From contig NZ_CP119127.1 of assembly GCF_030128825.1 (NCBI RefSeq), positions 230,001 to 294,000 of the forward strand: a stretch of 64,000 nt of DNA. Direction: 5' to 3'. The notes under the pieces are model-generated. The model was not told the DNA's origin. It ran no database searches and saw only the letters and a program-made list of their open reading frames with translations. The position numbers and the translations under genes were made by a program. This DNA comes from Sphingobium sp. WTD-1. GTDB lineage: Bacteria > Pseudomonadota > Alphaproteobacteria > Sphingomonadales > Sphingomonadaceae. Below are positions 1-9,424 of this stretch, piece by piece (within the stretch, counting starts at the first letter, position 1; every line of letters starts with the position of its first letter).

Positions 1-236
1 AAGTCGGCGCGCCGGTCCATGATGGTGCGGCCAAGCAATTCCTCATTGGCGCCGAAGCCATAGAGGGCGGCGGTGTCGAAGAAGGTGACGCCGACATCGA
101 GCGCATGGCGCAGCAGCCGTTCGGCCTCATCCGCAGACGGGCGCGGCAGATAGGCATGGGAGAGGTTCATGCAGCCAAGGCCGATGGCGGAAACGGTGAG
201 CGCGCCCAGGCGGCGGGTGGGAAGAGTGGTCGTCAT
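1..236 (-). CDS. Aldo/keto reductase, N-terminal part (runs off window)
   Basis: Only the first ~78 codons lie in the window; the gene continues beyond position 1. The start ATG is at 236 (complement). The translation opens [20 protein letters not shown] and contains GCMNLSHAY and later [20 protein letters not shown]. This is the typical N-terminus of the aldo/keto reductase family, with the first beta strand, GxGCM segment and the catalytic Asp/Tyr stretch (FDTAxxYG). The family consists of NADPH-dependent oxidoreductases of carbonyl compounds folded as a TIM barrel; the substrate cannot be told. The gene is divergent from the cysteine cluster. Confidence 0.85.
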   Translation of the reverse strand, partial: MTTTLPTRRLGALTVSAIGLGCMNLSHAYLPRPSADEAERLLRHALDVGVTFFDTAALYGFGANEELLGRTIMDRRAD

Positions 237-454
237 GGGGTGGGAAGCATCCTGTCGGTTGGAGCCGTGCATGGCGCAAGAGATAGGTCCGCCTCTCCGC
301 TCTGTCATGCCCTTGGTCATGCCCTCACCCGGCAGGACGAAAGAAGATGGGGTTTACCCGGCTTAATAAAGCCAATCTTGCCCGGCGGGCGCAGCAGGGT
401 CATTTCGACGGCACATTATAGACCCTTATGCCGTCCAGCGGCGCGAGCGAGCCC

Positions 455-1360
455 ATGACCCGGAACCTTACCCATTTGGAGCGCCTAGAGGCGGAGAGTA
501 TACATATATTGCGGGAGGTTGTGTCGGAGGCGGAACGGCCTGTGATGCTGTATTCGGTGGGCAAGGACAGCGCAGTGATGCTGCATCTGGCCAAGAAGGC
601 CTTCTATCCCTCGCCGCCGCCCTTCCCCCTGCTCCATGTCGACACCACCTGGAAGTTCCGGGCGATGTACGATCTGCGCGACAAGGCCGCGCGCGACGCG
701 GGGATGGAACTGCTGGTCCATCATAATCCCGAGGCGCAGGCGCGCGGCATCAACCCGTTCGACCATGGCGCGCTCCATACCGACATGTGGAAGACGGAAG
801 GGTTGAAGCAGGCGCTCGACAAGTTCGGCTTCGACGCGGCCTTTGGCGGCGCGCGGCGCGACGAGGAGAAGAGCCGCGCCAAGGAGCGCATCTTCTCCTT
901 CCGTACTGCCTCGCACGGCTGGGATCCCAAGAACCAGCGGCCCGAACTGTGGAACCTCTACAACGCGCGCAAGGCCAAGGGCGAGAGCATCCGCGTCTTT
1001 CCGATCAGCAACTGGACCGAGCTCGACATCTGGCAATATATCCAGCTCGAAGGCATCGAGATCGTGCCGCTCTATTTCGCTGCGCCGCGCCCCACCGTCG
1101 AGCGCGACGGCATGCTGCTGATGGTCGATGATGACCGCTTCCCGCTCGCGCCCGGCGAAGTGCCGGTCGAGCGCTCGATCCGCTTCCGCACTTTGGGCTG
1201 TTATCCCCTCACCGGCGCAGTCGAGAGCGAGGCCAGCACCCTGTCCGAGGTGATCCAGGAGATGCTGCTCACCACCACATCCGAGCGCCAGGGCCGTGCC
1301 ATCGACAAGGATGCCGGCGGCGCCGGCATGGAGAAGAAGAAGCAGGAGGGTTACTTTTGA
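455..1360 (+). CDS. cysD: Sulfate adenylyltransferase subunit 2 (CysD)
   Basis: Small, ATP-pyrophosphatase-type catalytic subunit of ATP sulfurylase. With CysN it makes adenosine 5'-phosphosulfate from sulfate and ATP in the cytoplasm. The protein (301 aa from this start) matches the family from [18 protein letters not shown] onward. It has the PP-loop-like [16 protein letters not shown], the strongly conserved [20 protein letters not shown], and the C-terminal TTSERQGR...GYF. An upstream in-frame ATG at 428 would add nine unconserved residues. A TATAGA hexamer at 417-422 lies so close to 428 that the 455 start fits better. The following gene encodes the partner subunit, 127 bp downstream. 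Confidence 0.96.
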   Translation: MTRNLTHLERLEAESIHILREVVSEAERPVMLYSVGKDSAVMLHLAKKAFYPSPPPFPLLHVDTTWKFRAMYDLRDKAARDAGMELLVHHNPEAQARGINPFDHGALHTDMWKTEGLKQALDKFGFDAAFGGARRDEEKSRAKERIFSFRTASHGWDPKNQRPELWNLYNARKAKGESIRVFPISNWTELDIWQYIQLEGIEIVPLYFAAPRPTVERDGMLLMVDDDRFPLAPGEVPVERSIRFRTLGCYPLTGAVESEASTLSEVIQEMLLTTTSERQGRAIDKDAGGAGMEKKKQEGYF

Positions 1361-1393
1361 CGCGCCACGGAATGCGTAGCGTTCCGAAGCGTC

Positions 1394-1475
1394 AACCCCG
1401 GCAAAGGCCGGGGCCTCAGGCCTCCGGGCTGACCCTCTCCAAGATCAACCAGATCCCAGCCTTCGCTGGGATGAC
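1394..1475. repeat. REP-like double palindrome between cysD and cysNC
   Basis: There are two hairpins in the cysD-cysNC gap. The first is CCCCGG/CCGGGG around 1396-1412. The second is an exact 8-bp stem ATCCCAGC/GCTGGGAT with a CTTC loop at 1453-1472, followed by ATGACG. The arrangement and the terminal ATGACG resemble the element at 16857-16946. It may stabilise the upstream part of the cysDNC transcript. Confidence 0.7.
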
Positions 1476-1487
1476 GGGACAAAGCCA

Positions 1488-3422
1488 ATGACCGATACGC
1501 TCACCCAGCCCGACAGCCAGGCCCCGATCTACCAGACCGATGCGCTGATCGCGCAGGACATCGACGCCTATCTCGACGTCCATCAGCACAAGACCATGCT
1601 GCGCTTCATCACCTGCGGCAGCGTCGATGACGGCAAGTCCACCCTGATCGGGCGGCTGCTCTATGATTCGAAGATGATCTTCGAGGATCAGCTCGAAGCG
1701 CTGCAGGCGGACAGCAAGCGCGTCGGCACGCAAGGCGGCGAGATCGACTTCGCCCTGCTGGTCGATGGCCTCGCCGCCGAGCGCGAACAGGGCATCACCA
1801 TCGACGTCGCCTATCGCTTCTTCGCCACCGAGAAGCGCAAGTTCATCGTCGCCGATACGCCCGGCCATGAACAATATACCCGCAACATGGTCACCGGCGC
1901 GTCCACCGCCGACCTGGCCGTCATCCTGATCGACGCGCGCAAGGGCATCCTCACCCAGACGCGGCGCCATAGCTACCTCGCCCACCTGATCGGCATCCGC
2001 AACATCGTGCTCGCCGTCAACAAGATGGACCTGGTCGGCTATGATCAGGCCGTGTTCGACAGGATCGTCGCCGATTATGCCGCGTTCGCGCAGAGCATCG
2101 GCATCAGCGCCTTCACGCCCATCCCCATCTCCGGCTTCAAGGGCGACAATATCACCGCCCGGTCCGAGAATACGCCCTGGTATCAGGGGCCGACCCTGAT
2201 GGCCCATCTCGAAAGCGTCGAGGTCGATGCCACCACTGCAGCGGCCAAGCCCTTCCGCATGCCGGTCCAGTGGGTCAATCGCCCCAACCTCGACTTTCGC
2301 GGCTTTGCCGGCCTGATCGCCAGCGGATCGGTCAAGCCGGGCGATGCCGTGCGGGGGCTGCCCTCGGGCAAGACCAGCACCATCAGTCGCATCGTTACGC
2401 TGGATGGTGACCTGGACGAGGCGATTGCCGGCCAGTCGGTCACGCTCTGCTTTGCCGACGAGATCGACTGTTCGCGCGGCGACGTGATCGCGGTCGCCGA
2501 CAATCCTCCGCAAGTCTCCAGCCAGTTCGAGGCGACCATCGTGTGGATGGATGACGAGGCGATGCTGCCGGGCCGGCCCTATTGGCTCAAGATCGGCACG
2601 CAGAGCGTATCGGCCACCGTCCAGGCGCCCAAATATGTCGTCAACGTCAACACGATGGAGCATCTGGCCGCCAAGACGCTGGACTTGAATGCCATTGGCG
2701 TGGCTGAACTGGCGACCGACAAGCCGATCAGCTTCGAGCCCTATGCCGACAACCGCACGCTCGGCGGCTTCATTCTGATCGACAAGATCAGCAACCGCAC
2801 CGTGGCGGCGGGCATGCTCCACTTCTCGCTGCGCCGCGCCCAGAATGTCCATTGGCAGGCGACCGATATCGGCCGGCAGGACCATGCCGCGCTCAAGAAC
2901 CAGCTGCCCCGCATCCTCTGGTTCACCGGTCTCTCCGGCTCGGGCAAGTCGACCATCGCCAATGAGGTGGAAAAGCGGCTCGCGCTGATGAACCGCCACA
3001 CCTTCCTCTTGGATGGCGACAATATCCGCCATGGCCTCAACAAGGATCTGGGCTTTACCGAGGCGGATCGGATCGAGAATATCCGCCGCGTCGGCGAGGT
3101 TGCCAAGCTGATGGCCGACGCGGGCCTGATCGTGCTGACCGCCTTCATCTCGCCCTTCCGCGCCGAGCGCGAGATGGTGCGCGAGATGCTGCCGCAAGGC
3201 GAGTTCATCGAGATCTTCGTCGATACGCCCCTCGAGGTTGCCGAGGCGCGCGACGTCAAGGGTCTCTACAAGAAGGCGCGATCGGGTGCCCTCAAGAACT
3301 TCACCGGCATCGACAGCCCCTATGAGGCGCCCACCAGCCCCGAAATCCGGGTCAACACCGTCGAGATGACCCCGGAGGAAGCCGCCGAGCATATCATCCG
3401 CAAGATCATGCCGCTCAAATGA
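1488..3422 (+). CDS. cysNC: Bifunctional CysN-CysC: sulfate adenylyltransferase GTPase subunit and APS kinase
   Basis: Fusion of 644 aa. Residues about 35-460 form the translation-factor-like GTPase CysN, with G1 GSVDDGKS (44-51), G3 [12 protein letters not shown] and NKMD as G4. This part drives ATP sulfurylation of sulfate. Residues about 465-644 form APS kinase (CysC), with P-loop GLSGSGKST near 480, [15 protein letters not shown], and [22 protein letters not shown]; it phosphorylates APS to PAPS. The fused form is common in proteobacteria. The stop codon overlaps the start of cysQ (ATGA), so the two are translationally coupled. Long minus-strand ORFs through this gene are shadows. Confidence 0.97.
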   Translation: MTDTLTQPDSQAPIYQTDALIAQDIDAYLDVHQHKTMLRFITCGSVDDGKSTLIGRLLYDSKMIFEDQLEALQADSKRVGTQGGEIDFALLVDGLAAEREQGITIDVAYRFFATEKRKFIVADTPGHEQYTRNMVTGASTADLAVILIDARKGILTQTRRHSYLAHLIGIRNIVLAVNKMDLVGYDQAVFDRIVADYAAFAQSIGISAFTPIPISGFKGDNITARSENTPWYQGPTLMAHLESVEVDATTAAAKPFRMPVQWVNRPNLDFRGFAGLIASGSVKPGDAVRGLPSGKTSTISRIVTLDGDLDEAIAGQSVTLCFADEIDCSRGDVIAVADNPPQVSSQFEATIVWMDDEAMLPGRPYWLKIGTQSVSATVQAPKYVVNVNTMEHLAAKTLDLNAIGVAELATDKPISFEPYADNRTLGGFILIDKISNRTVAAGMLHFSLRRAQNVHWQATDIGRQDHAALKNQLPRILWFTGLSGSGKSTIANEVEKRLALMNRHTFLLDGDNIRHGLNKDLGFTEADRIENIRRVGEVAKLMADAGLIVLTAFISPFRAEREMVREMLPQGEFIEIFVDTPLEVAEARDVKGLYKKARSGALKNFTGIDSPYEAPTSPEIRVNTVEMTPEEAAEHIIRKIMPLK

Positions 3423-4162
3423 GCAACATGATGACAGACGCGGACCTGGCCGCCCATCTCGCCGAAACCGCCGGCCGCCTGCTGCTGGAGGTCCGCGCCT
3501 CGGGCCTGTTCAGCGCCAGGGCGCTCGGCAAGGCCGGCGACCAGACCGCCAACCAGTTCCTCGTCCATGCGCTGCGGGAGCAGCGGGCACAGGATGGCCT
3601 GCTCTCCGAGGAGATGGCCTGTGACGGGGCGCGGCTCCAGCACAGCCGCGTGTGGATCGTCGATCCGGTCGACGGCACCCGCGAATATGGCGAGGAACGC
3701 GCCGACTGGGCCGTCCATGTCGGTCTTGCCATCGACGGCGTACCGACCATCGGTGCGGTTGCGCTGCCCGGCCATGACGACGGCATCGTCCTGCGCACCG
3801 ACCAGCCGCGCGCAATCCCGCCCGCGCCCGAGAAGCTCCGCATGGTCGTATCCCGCACCCGCCCCGCACCCCAGGCGGTCGCGGTCGCCGAAGCGCTGGG
3901 CGCCGAACTGGTCCCCATGGGATCAGCCGGCGCCAAGGCCATGGCGGTGATCCTGGGACAGGCCGACATCTATCTCCACGCCGGCGGCCAATATGAATGG
4001 GACAGCTGCGCCCCCGCCGCCGTCGCACTCGCACACGGCCTCCACGCATCCCGCATCGATGGATCGCCGCTGACCTACAACCAAGAAGACACATACATGC
4101 CTGACCTTCTCATCTGCCGGCACGAACATGCCGACATGGTGCTGGGGGCACTGAAGGGCTAG
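3419..4162 (+). CDS. cysQ: 3'(2'),5'-bisphosphate nucleotidase (CysQ)
   Basis: Inositol-monophosphatase-superfamily enzyme of 247 aa that hydrolyses PAP, the by-product of PAPS use, to AMP. The metal-binding signature is present: LSEEMACD (Glu motif), then [15 protein letters not shown], and near the C-terminus [16 protein letters not shown]. The start ATG at 3419 overlaps the cysNC stop by four bases, so this is the last gene of the sulfate-activation operon. A long palindrome (4161-4304) follows directly after the stop. Confidence 0.95.
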   Translation: MSNMMTDADLAAHLAETAGRLLLEVRASGLFSARALGKAGDQTANQFLVHALREQRAQDGLLSEEMACDGARLQHSRVWIVDPVDGTREYGEERADWAVHVGLAIDGVPTIGAVALPGHDDGIVLRTDQPRAIPPAPEKLRMVVSRTRPAPQAVAVAEALGAELVPMGSAGAKAMAVILGQADIYLHAGGQYEWDSCAPAAVALAHGLHASRIDGSPLTYNQEDTYMPDLLICRHEHADMVLGALKG

Positions 4163-4304
4163 GGGCGATCGACATTCAGATGATGACGTGACGAAAATGG
4201 TGGATTTCCGTGACCCGGAGCGCAGCGTACTTAAAGTACGTGAGCACCGGAAGCGCGGAAAACCGCCATTTGCAGGCCGTCAGGGCTGAATGTCGATTGC
4301 CCCT
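4161..4304. repeat. ~143-bp imperfect palindrome between convergent genes
   Basis: The whole gap between cysQ and the convergent esterase gene is one nested inverted repeat. The outer arms are AGGGGCGATCGACATTCAG (4161-4179) and its near-perfect reverse complement (4286-4304, one mismatch). The middle arms are AAATGGTGGATTTCCG (4195-4210) and CGGAAAACCGCCATTT (4257-4272). The centre is GTACTTAAAGTAC. It could work as a bidirectional terminator and also looks like a dispersed intergenic repeat. No ORF is present. Confidence 0.8.
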
Positions 4305-5754
4305 AGGCGCGGGTCGTCAGTCCGGCGCCGACATCGGCGCCCGCCCAGGCGCGCCAACGATCGCCGTCCGGATCGACCTCCACCCGATCCGTCAGGTCGA
4401 AAATCTTCACCGCCGGCCGGCCCGGCATATAGGCGGGCCAGTCCGGCTCGGGCGCGCCATGACGGACGAAATGGGCGATATGATCGGTCATCCGCCGGCC
4501 GAGCGCAGCCCGGCGCCCGCGCATCGGCCCGCCCCGCGCAAAGGCGGCGCGCAGGCCGCGCATCGGCCAGGTCAGGGTCAGGTCGAGGCCATGGGCGGCG
4601 CCGGCGATCGGATGGCGATAGTCGAAGCGATAGAACCAGGTCGGCGCCTGCCCCGACTGGCGATCGGCAAAATGGCGCGTCGGCATCAGGAAGGTGAGAT
4701 CGGTGGCGAGCGCGCGGCGCCCCGCCTTGTCGCGCGGATAGGCGGCCAGGATGCGCGCGGCATGGTCGGCCGGCAATTGCGCATGGAGCAAGGCTTCGAG
4801 TGCCGGCCAGCCGGTCGGCAGGATATCGCCGGGCATCAGTTCGAACAGGCGGATTTCCTCACGCGTGGCACCGGCGAGCAACGGCACCGGCGCGGCCGGC
4901 TCGGCCACCGCCTCCGCCAGCGAGGCAGGCAGCAGGTCGCCGTCGAACCAGGGGGCGGAAGGAATGGTGCCGGGATTGGCGGCGCCAGCCGCGCCCTGCG
5001 CCTCGAACAGGCGGATGAGGTCCATGCTGCGCAGCGCAGCCAGATCGGGATCGCCGAGCGCCGCCATATAATCGCGCGCCACCTGTTCGCTGCGGGCGCG
5101 GCCATGGATCAGGCTGACGGCACCGCTCTGCATGATCGCCCCGGCAAAGAGACCGCGCGCGGCGCGCGCATGGAGCAGCAGCGAGACCGACATGGAGCCG
5201 GCCGACTGGCCGCCGACCGTCACCCGCGCCGGATCGCCGCCGAAGGCCGCGATATTGTCGCGCACCCAGCCAAGCGCCGCAATCTGGTCGCGCAGGCCGA
5301 GATTGGAGGGGATGCCCGGCACGACCGCGCCGAAATTGACGAAGCCGAGTACGCCCAGCCGATAGTTGATGGTGACGACGATGATGTCACCGTCGCGGGC
5401 AAGGTCGCTGCCGTCATAGCTATGGCCGCCGCCCGCAACGAAGGCGCCGCCATGGACCCAGACATAGACCGGCAGCGGGCCGGTCGCGCCATCGGGCACA
5501 TGGATGTTGAGCGACAGGCAATCCTCGGCAAAGTCGGGCATCGACAGCCGCGCTCGCTTCGCCAGATTGCCATACATTTGCGGACATTGCGGACCGGGAC
5601 GCGATGCGTCGCGCACATCATTCCAGGGCGTCGGCGCTTCCGGGGCGGCAAAGCGGTCGCCCCGCGCATAAGGGATGCCGCGCCAGCATCGCACGCCGTT
5701 CGCCAGGATGCCGCGCACCAGCCCAGCCGTCGTCGTCACCGTCAATCCGTCCAT
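4303..5754 (-). CDS. Type B carboxylesterase
   Basis: Alpha/beta-hydrolase of the carboxylesterase/lipase family, 483 aa from the ATG at 5754 (MDGLTVTTTAG). All hallmarks are visible: the N-terminal GIPYA segment, EDCLSLNIHVP, oxyanion-hole HGGAF (101-105), nucleophile Ser184 in GGQSAGS, acid Glu at 299/300 in ATREEIRLF, and His388 in GAAHGLD. No signal peptide is obvious. It would hydrolyse carboxylic esters; the substrate is unknown. A longer ORF reading upstream to 6078 is non-conserved and overlaps the TetR gene, so it was not used. It lies next to a minus-strand TetR gene, its likely regulator. Confidence 0.92.
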   Translation of the reverse strand: MDGLTVTTTAGLVRGILANGVRCWRGIPYARGDRFAAPEAPTPWNDVRDASRPGPQCPQMYGNLAKRARLSMPDFAEDCLSLNIHVPDGATGPLPVYVWVHGGAFVAGGGHSYDGSDLARDGDIIVVTINYRLGVLGFVNFGAVVPGIPSNLGLRDQIAALGWVRDNIAAFGGDPARVTVGGQSAGSMSVSLLLHARAARGLFAGAIMQSGAVSLIHGRARSEQVARDYMAALGDPDLAALRSMDLIRLFEAQGAAGAANPGTIPSAPWFDGDLLPASLAEAVAEPAAPVPLLAGATREEIRLFELMPGDILPTGWPALEALLHAQLPADHAARILAAYPRDKAGRRALATDLTFLMPTRHFADRQSGQAPTWFYRFDYRHPIAGAAHGLDLTLTWPMRGLRAAFARGGPMRGRRAALGRRMTDHIAHFVRHGAPEPDWPAYMPGRPAVKIFDLTDRVEVDPDGDRWRAWAGADVGAGLTTRA

Positions 5755-5851
5755 GCCGCCCCTTCCGTCTTGCGGCGAAGATGCTAGGCGGCGCTGGATG
5801 AGGCGCCAACGCGCGGGATTCAGATAGCGGCGGGGCGATGCCCCTGCCCGA

Positions 5852-6412
5852 TCAGGGCTGCATCGATGGCGTGACGACCAGCCGGTCGAGAATTTCCGCC
5901 ATGCGATCGAGCGGATAATCGGGTTCCTGCTGCAGCCACCAGGCGAGAATCTCGACCGTGGCGCTGACCGCGAAGACGATGCGCAGTTCGTCGGGCAGCC
6001 ATCCGGCATCGTGCGGCGTCTGCTGCGCCAGCTGGCGTGCCTGGTCGGTAAATTCCTGCTTGAGCATGGTCGCCGCACCGCCGGTCAGAAAGGCCGACCA
6101 GAGCGCGCGCCGTTCGCTGACATAAGCGAACAGAGTCATGCAGGACTGGCGCGCATCATCGGCGAACAGGATCGGTAGCGCGCGCTGCAAAAGGTCGGCG
6201 ATCTGCCCGGCGGCGAGATCGTGCAGCAGCGCATCCTTGGAAGGATAATGGCGGAAGAAGGTGGCGTAGCCGACCTCCGCCTCGCGCGCGACCTCGCGGA
6301 TCGTCACCTGATCATAGGGGCGGGTTTCCAGCATGTGGAGCATCGCGTCGAGCAGCTGGCGGCGGGAGCGCAGCTGGCGCGCGTCGGTCGGCAGATTATC
6401 CATCGGGGCCAT
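5852..6412 (-). CDS. TetR/AcrR-family transcriptional regulator
   Basis: DNA-binding repressor-type protein of 186 aa. Residues about 14-60 form the TetR HTH: LLDAMLHMLETRPYDQVTIREVAREAEVG followed by YATFFRHYPSKDALL. The C-terminal half is the variable ligand-binding domain. ATGs at 6412 and 6403 are both possible starts. It lies upstream of, and co-directional with, the esterase gene (97-bp gap) and divergent from the SnoaL-like gene at 6537. Control of either side is an inference from position. Confidence 0.9.
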   Translation of the reverse strand: MAPMDNLPTDARQLRSRRQLLDAMLHMLETRPYDQVTIREVAREAEVGYATFFRHYPSKDALLHDLAAGQIADLLQRALPILFADDARQSCMTLFAYVSERRALWSAFLTGGAATMLKQEFTDQARQLAQQTPHDAGWLPDELRIVFAVSATVEILAWWLQQEPDYPLDRMAEILDRLVVTPSMQP

Positions 6413-6536
6413 GGCTTAGGGCCTTCGCACCCGCCTGAACAGAGGGGAGGATCGCCCGGCCGATGATCCGCCCCCGCCCCATTGCCCGGCGCCCCTGCCC
6501 GATTAGGGTCCGGCCCGACAGGAGAGGAAGCACGCC

Positions 6537-7049
6537 ATGGACAGCCGGATCGAAACGCTGATCGCCAAGGAAGAGATCAGGGAACTGGCCCAGCTCTATT
6601 CGCGCGGGGTCGACCGGCATGACTTCGCGCTGATCCGATCGCTCTATACTGACGACGCGACCGACAGCCATGGCACCTATTATGACGGACCGGTCGACGG
6701 CTATGTCGCCTTTCTCGAAGCGTCGCTGCCGCACATGCATATCGGCAATCATTTCGTCTGCAACCATCTGGTCAATGTCGACGGCGATACCGGCGAAGGC
6801 GAGGTCTATGCCATTGCCTGGCACCTGATCCCCGACGGCAAGGGCGGGCTGCTGCACGATATCCAGGGGGTGCGCTATATCGACAGCTATCGCCGCGTCG
6901 ATGGCCAGTGGCGCTTCGCCAAGCGGGTGGTGAGCTTCGACATGAAGCTGTTGCAACCCGCCGCCGACCATGGCGACAAGCCGGTGCCGGTGCATGATCC
7001 CAGCTATGCGCTGCTGGCGCCGCTGTTCGCGCGCGGGGCCGGCCGCTAG
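6537..7049 (+). CDS. SnoaL/NTF2-like domain protein
   Basis: 170-aa cytosolic protein of the NTF2-like superfamily. KEEIRELAQLYSRGVDRHDF (about 11-30) is the usual first helix of SnoaL-like proteins, and the C-terminal SYRRVDGQWRFAKRVVSFD is the usual last strand pair. Such proteins act as small dehydratases, dehydrochlorinases, ring-hydroxylating-dioxygenase-like partners or binding proteins; no reaction can be assigned. A good ribosome binding site (AGGAGAGGAAG) precedes the ATG. It is the first gene of a plus-strand series with dioxygenase, SDR and TetR genes. Confidence 0.82.
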   Translation: MDSRIETLIAKEEIRELAQLYSRGVDRHDFALIRSLYTDDATDSHGTYYDGPVDGYVAFLEASLPHMHIGNHFVCNHLVNVDGDTGEGEVYAIAWHLIPDGKGGLLHDIQGVRYIDSYRRVDGQWRFAKRVVSFDMKLLQPAADHGDKPVPVHDPSYALLAPLFARGAGR

Positions 7050-7082
7050 CCGCTTCGCCGCAGCGATGTCACCGCCACTTCC

Positions 7083-7111
7083 TTGACAGTCAAATCAACA
7101 ATCCTGTTGAT
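7083..7111 (+). promoter_or_regulatory. Promoter -35 with palindromic operator upstream of first dioxygenase
   Basis: TTGACA (7083-7088) is followed at once by the perfect inverted repeat ATCAACA-ATCC-TGTTGAT (7094-7111). The palindrome lies where the -10 region would be, about 43 bp before the dioxygenase start. The geometry fits repression by one of the two neighbouring TetR proteins; which one binds is unknown. Confidence 0.6.
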
Positions 7112-7153
7112 GATGGCCAAGAAGAGGGGCGCGACAGGCGCCCGCTGGAGCGG

Positions 7154-7975
7154 ATGATGGCCTTTTCGACGATCGACCTGACCGCGCGTATCGGCACCGA
7201 GATCCGGACCGACGCGGCAACCCTGGTGTCGGGCGCCCACGCCGACACGATCCTGGCGCTGTTGCAGCAGCGCGGCGTGCTGATCGTGCGCGGACTGCAC
7301 ATGAGTCGCGAAGATCAGCTGGCCTTTTCCCACACGCTGGGCCGGGTCCAGCCGCAGGGCGAAGGCGGCATCTTCAAGGTGACGATCGACCCCAAGGAAA
7401 ATCCCGGCGCCGAATATATCAAGGGCGCCTTCTTCTGGCATATCGACGGGGCAAGCGACGATGTGCCCAATTTCGCCGCGACACTGAACGCCAAGTCGCT
7501 GTCCAGGACTGGCGGCAGCACCTATTTCGCCAACACCTATGCCGCCTGGGACGACCTGCCCGACGAAGAGAAGGCCGCCTATGACGGGCTGCGCGTGGTC
7601 CACAGCTTCGAGACGTCGCAGCGCTATGTGAACCCCGAACCCACCGTGGCGGAGCTGAATTTCTGGCAGATGCGCACGCCCAAGGTGCATCCCTTGGTCT
7701 GGACCCATGAGACCGGCCGCAAGTCGCTGGTGCTGGGATCTACCGCCGACCATGTCGAGGGGATGGACCCGGCGCAGGGTCGCGTGCTGCTGTCCAGGCT
7801 GCGCGAATGGGCGATCCAGCCGCAATTCGTCTATCGCCATGACTGGACCGAGGGCGACCTGCTGATCTGGGACAATAGCGGCACGATGCACCGGGTCGAT
7901 CCCTATCCGCTGGAAGAAAATCGGATGATGCACCGCACGACGATCGAGGCGATCGAACAACTGGTCGGCGCCTGA
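7154..7975 (+). CDS. TauD/TfdA-family Fe(II)/2-oxoglutarate dioxygenase (paralogue 1)
   Basis: 273 aa. The facial triad is readable: H96-x-D98 in FFWHIDGA and H246 in SGTMHRV, with R261 fifteen residues later to bind 2-oxoglutarate. The family couples oxidative decarboxylation of 2-oxoglutarate to hydroxylation of a substrate (taurine, phenoxy acids, alkyl sulfates and others). It is clearly paralogous to the protein at 9492 (shared WHIDG, TYAA, SGRKSLVLG-type stretches, IWDN-GTMHR, NRMMHRT) and more distant from the AtsK at 48714. The first two codons are both ATG (7154, 7157). Together with the SDR downstream it probably forms a catabolic unit. Confidence 0.93.
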   Translation: MMAFSTIDLTARIGTEIRTDAATLVSGAHADTILALLQQRGVLIVRGLHMSREDQLAFSHTLGRVQPQGEGGIFKVTIDPKENPGAEYIKGAFFWHIDGASDDVPNFAATLNAKSLSRTGGSTYFANTYAAWDDLPDEEKAAYDGLRVVHSFETSQRYVNPEPTVAELNFWQMRTPKVHPLVWTHETGRKSLVLGSTADHVEGMDPAQGRVLLSRLREWAIQPQFVYRHDWTEGDLLIWDNSGTMHRVDPYPLEENRMMHRTTIEAIEQLVGA

Positions 7976-8013
7976 AAAGCGACACCGAAATTGACATATA
8001 GGAAGGAATTGCG

Positions 8014-8766
8014 ATGACGAGGTCTCTCAACGGCCGCACGGCCGTGGTCACGGGTGCGGGTTCGGGCATTGGCCGCGCGATCGCGCTGCGCCTGGCCGAA
8101 GATACGGCGAAGATCGCGGTGTGGGACATCAACGGCGACGGCGCGGCCGAGACAGTCAAACTGATCGAGGCGGCGGGCGGCACTGCCATCGCCATCACCG
8201 TCGACTGTTCGGACAAGGCGGCGATCCATGCGGCGGCAGAAGAGACGCGGGCGAAGCTGGGGCCGATTGCCATCCTGGTGAACAATGCCGGCATCGCCCC
8301 CTTCACCCCGTTCATGGACATCGATGACGACCTGTTCGACAAGGTCATCCACATCAACCTGCGCGGCCCCTATCTGCTGACCAAGGAAGTGCTGCCCGAC
8401 ATGCTCGCCGCCGGCTGGGGCCGGGTGATCAACATCACCTCCTCCTCGGTCCAGTCGGGTTCCTTCGCCCAGGGCCATTATGTCTCGTCCAAGGGCGGCC
8501 TGATGGGCATGACCAAGGCGCTGGCGCTGGAATTCGCGCCGAGCGGCGTGACCTTCAACATGGTGCCGCCCGGCTTCATCGACACGCCGATGTTGCGTGC
8601 CGCACCGATCGACGCCGACGCCTTTGCCCAGACGCTGCCGATGAAGCGGATCGGCAAGCCGGAAGATATCGCCGCCGCCTGCGCCTATCTGGCGTCGGAA
8701 GAAGCCAGCTACATCACCGGCCAGACGATCAGCACCAATGGCGGTCGCTATATGGGGTCGCATTAA
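8014..8766 (+). CDS. SDR-family NAD(P)-dependent oxidoreductase
   Basis: Classical short-chain dehydrogenase of 250 aa. The Rossmann motif is TGAGSGIG (14-21), then the NNAG motif, catalytic Ser in ITSSS, YVSSK as YxxxK, and PGFIDTPM after the active site. Cofactor-binding WDINGDG suggests an Asp after beta-2, which favours NAD+. It probably oxidises or reduces an alcohol/ketone produced by the neighbouring dioxygenase. The gap to the dioxygenase is 38 bp with AGGAAGG before the ATG. Confidence 0.93.
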   Translation: MTRSLNGRTAVVTGAGSGIGRAIALRLAEDTAKIAVWDINGDGAAETVKLIEAAGGTAIAITVDCSDKAAIHAAAEETRAKLGPIAILVNNAGIAPFTPFMDIDDDLFDKVIHINLRGPYLLTKEVLPDMLAAGWGRVINITSSSVQSGSFAQGHYVSSKGGLMGMTKALALEFAPSGVTFNMVPPGFIDTPMLRAAPIDADAFAQTLPMKRIGKPEDIAAACAYLASEEASYITGQTISTNGGRYMGSH

Positions 8767-8833
8767 CAGGATCGCATCTGGCGATGAGAGCCGGGACGCT
8801 TGCATGGGCGGCCCGGCCATTTATGCTCCGGCC

Positions 8834-9418
8834 ATGGTCCAGAAACGTCGCGTCGGCGCCGAAAGCTCCGAAACCCGCGCCCGGATCGTGGAGGCCACCG
8901 AACAGGTGATCCGCGACGAAGGCTATGCCGCCGCCAGTTCGCGCCGGGTGGCGCTGCGCGCCGAGTTGCCGCCTTCGCTGGTCCATTATTATTTCCCGAC
9001 CACCGACGACCTGCTGCTGGCGGTGTTCCGCCGCGGCGCCGAACAGAGCGACGCGATGATCGAGGCGGCGCTGACCAGCGCCGATCCGGTGCGGGCGCTG
9101 TGGCGATTCTTCTCCGACCCCAGCCGCAACGCGCTGGCGATGGAATTCGTTGCCATGGCCAATCATCGCAAGGCGATCCGTGCCGAGATCGCCCGCCACA
9201 GCGAAGCGATGCGGGATCGCCAGGCGCAGTTGATGGAGCAATTGCTGGGCGATCGACTAGCCGGTCACAAGGTGACGGCGGCGGGCCTCAGCCTGTTGCT
9301 CGCGGCGGTCGGCCGCACCTTGGTGATGGAAGCCGACATGGGGGTTGCGAGCGGCCATGCCGACGCCCGCGCTTCGGTCGAGGCGCTATTGGACGAATTG
9401 CTGCCGCCCGAAAAATGA
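8834..9418 (+). CDS. TetR-family transcriptional regulator
   Basis: About 194 aa from ATG 8834 (MVQKRRVGAESSETRARIVE). The TetR HTH is at about residues 14-58 (IVEATEQVIRDEGYAAASSRRVALRAELPPSLVHYYF, then TTDDLLLAVFRR). In-frame ATGs further upstream (8738, 8804) would overlap the SDR gene or lack a ribosome site, so the family-like start is preferred; the exact start is uncertain. It sits directly upstream of the second dioxygenase gene, whose promoter carries a 16-bp palindrome, so it is the obvious candidate repressor. Confidence 0.87.
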   Translation: MVQKRRVGAESSETRARIVEATEQVIRDEGYAAASSRRVALRAELPPSLVHYYFPTTDDLLLAVFRRGAEQSDAMIEAALTSADPVRALWRFFSDPSRNALAMEFVAMANHRKAIRAEIARHSEAMRDRQAQLMEQLLGDRLAGHKVTAAGLSLLLAAVGRTLVMEADMGVASGHADARASVEALLDELLPPEK

Positions 9419-9424
9419 GAGGCA

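Noticed and set aside
1416..3392. 658-aa minus-strand ORF across cysNC
   Set aside because: It is antisense to a conserved gene, has repetitive GC-frame composition and no recognisable domain.
4210..5787. 525-aa plus-strand ORF over the carboxylesterase gene
   Set aside because: Antisense shadow; begins inside the intergenic palindrome and shows no family features.
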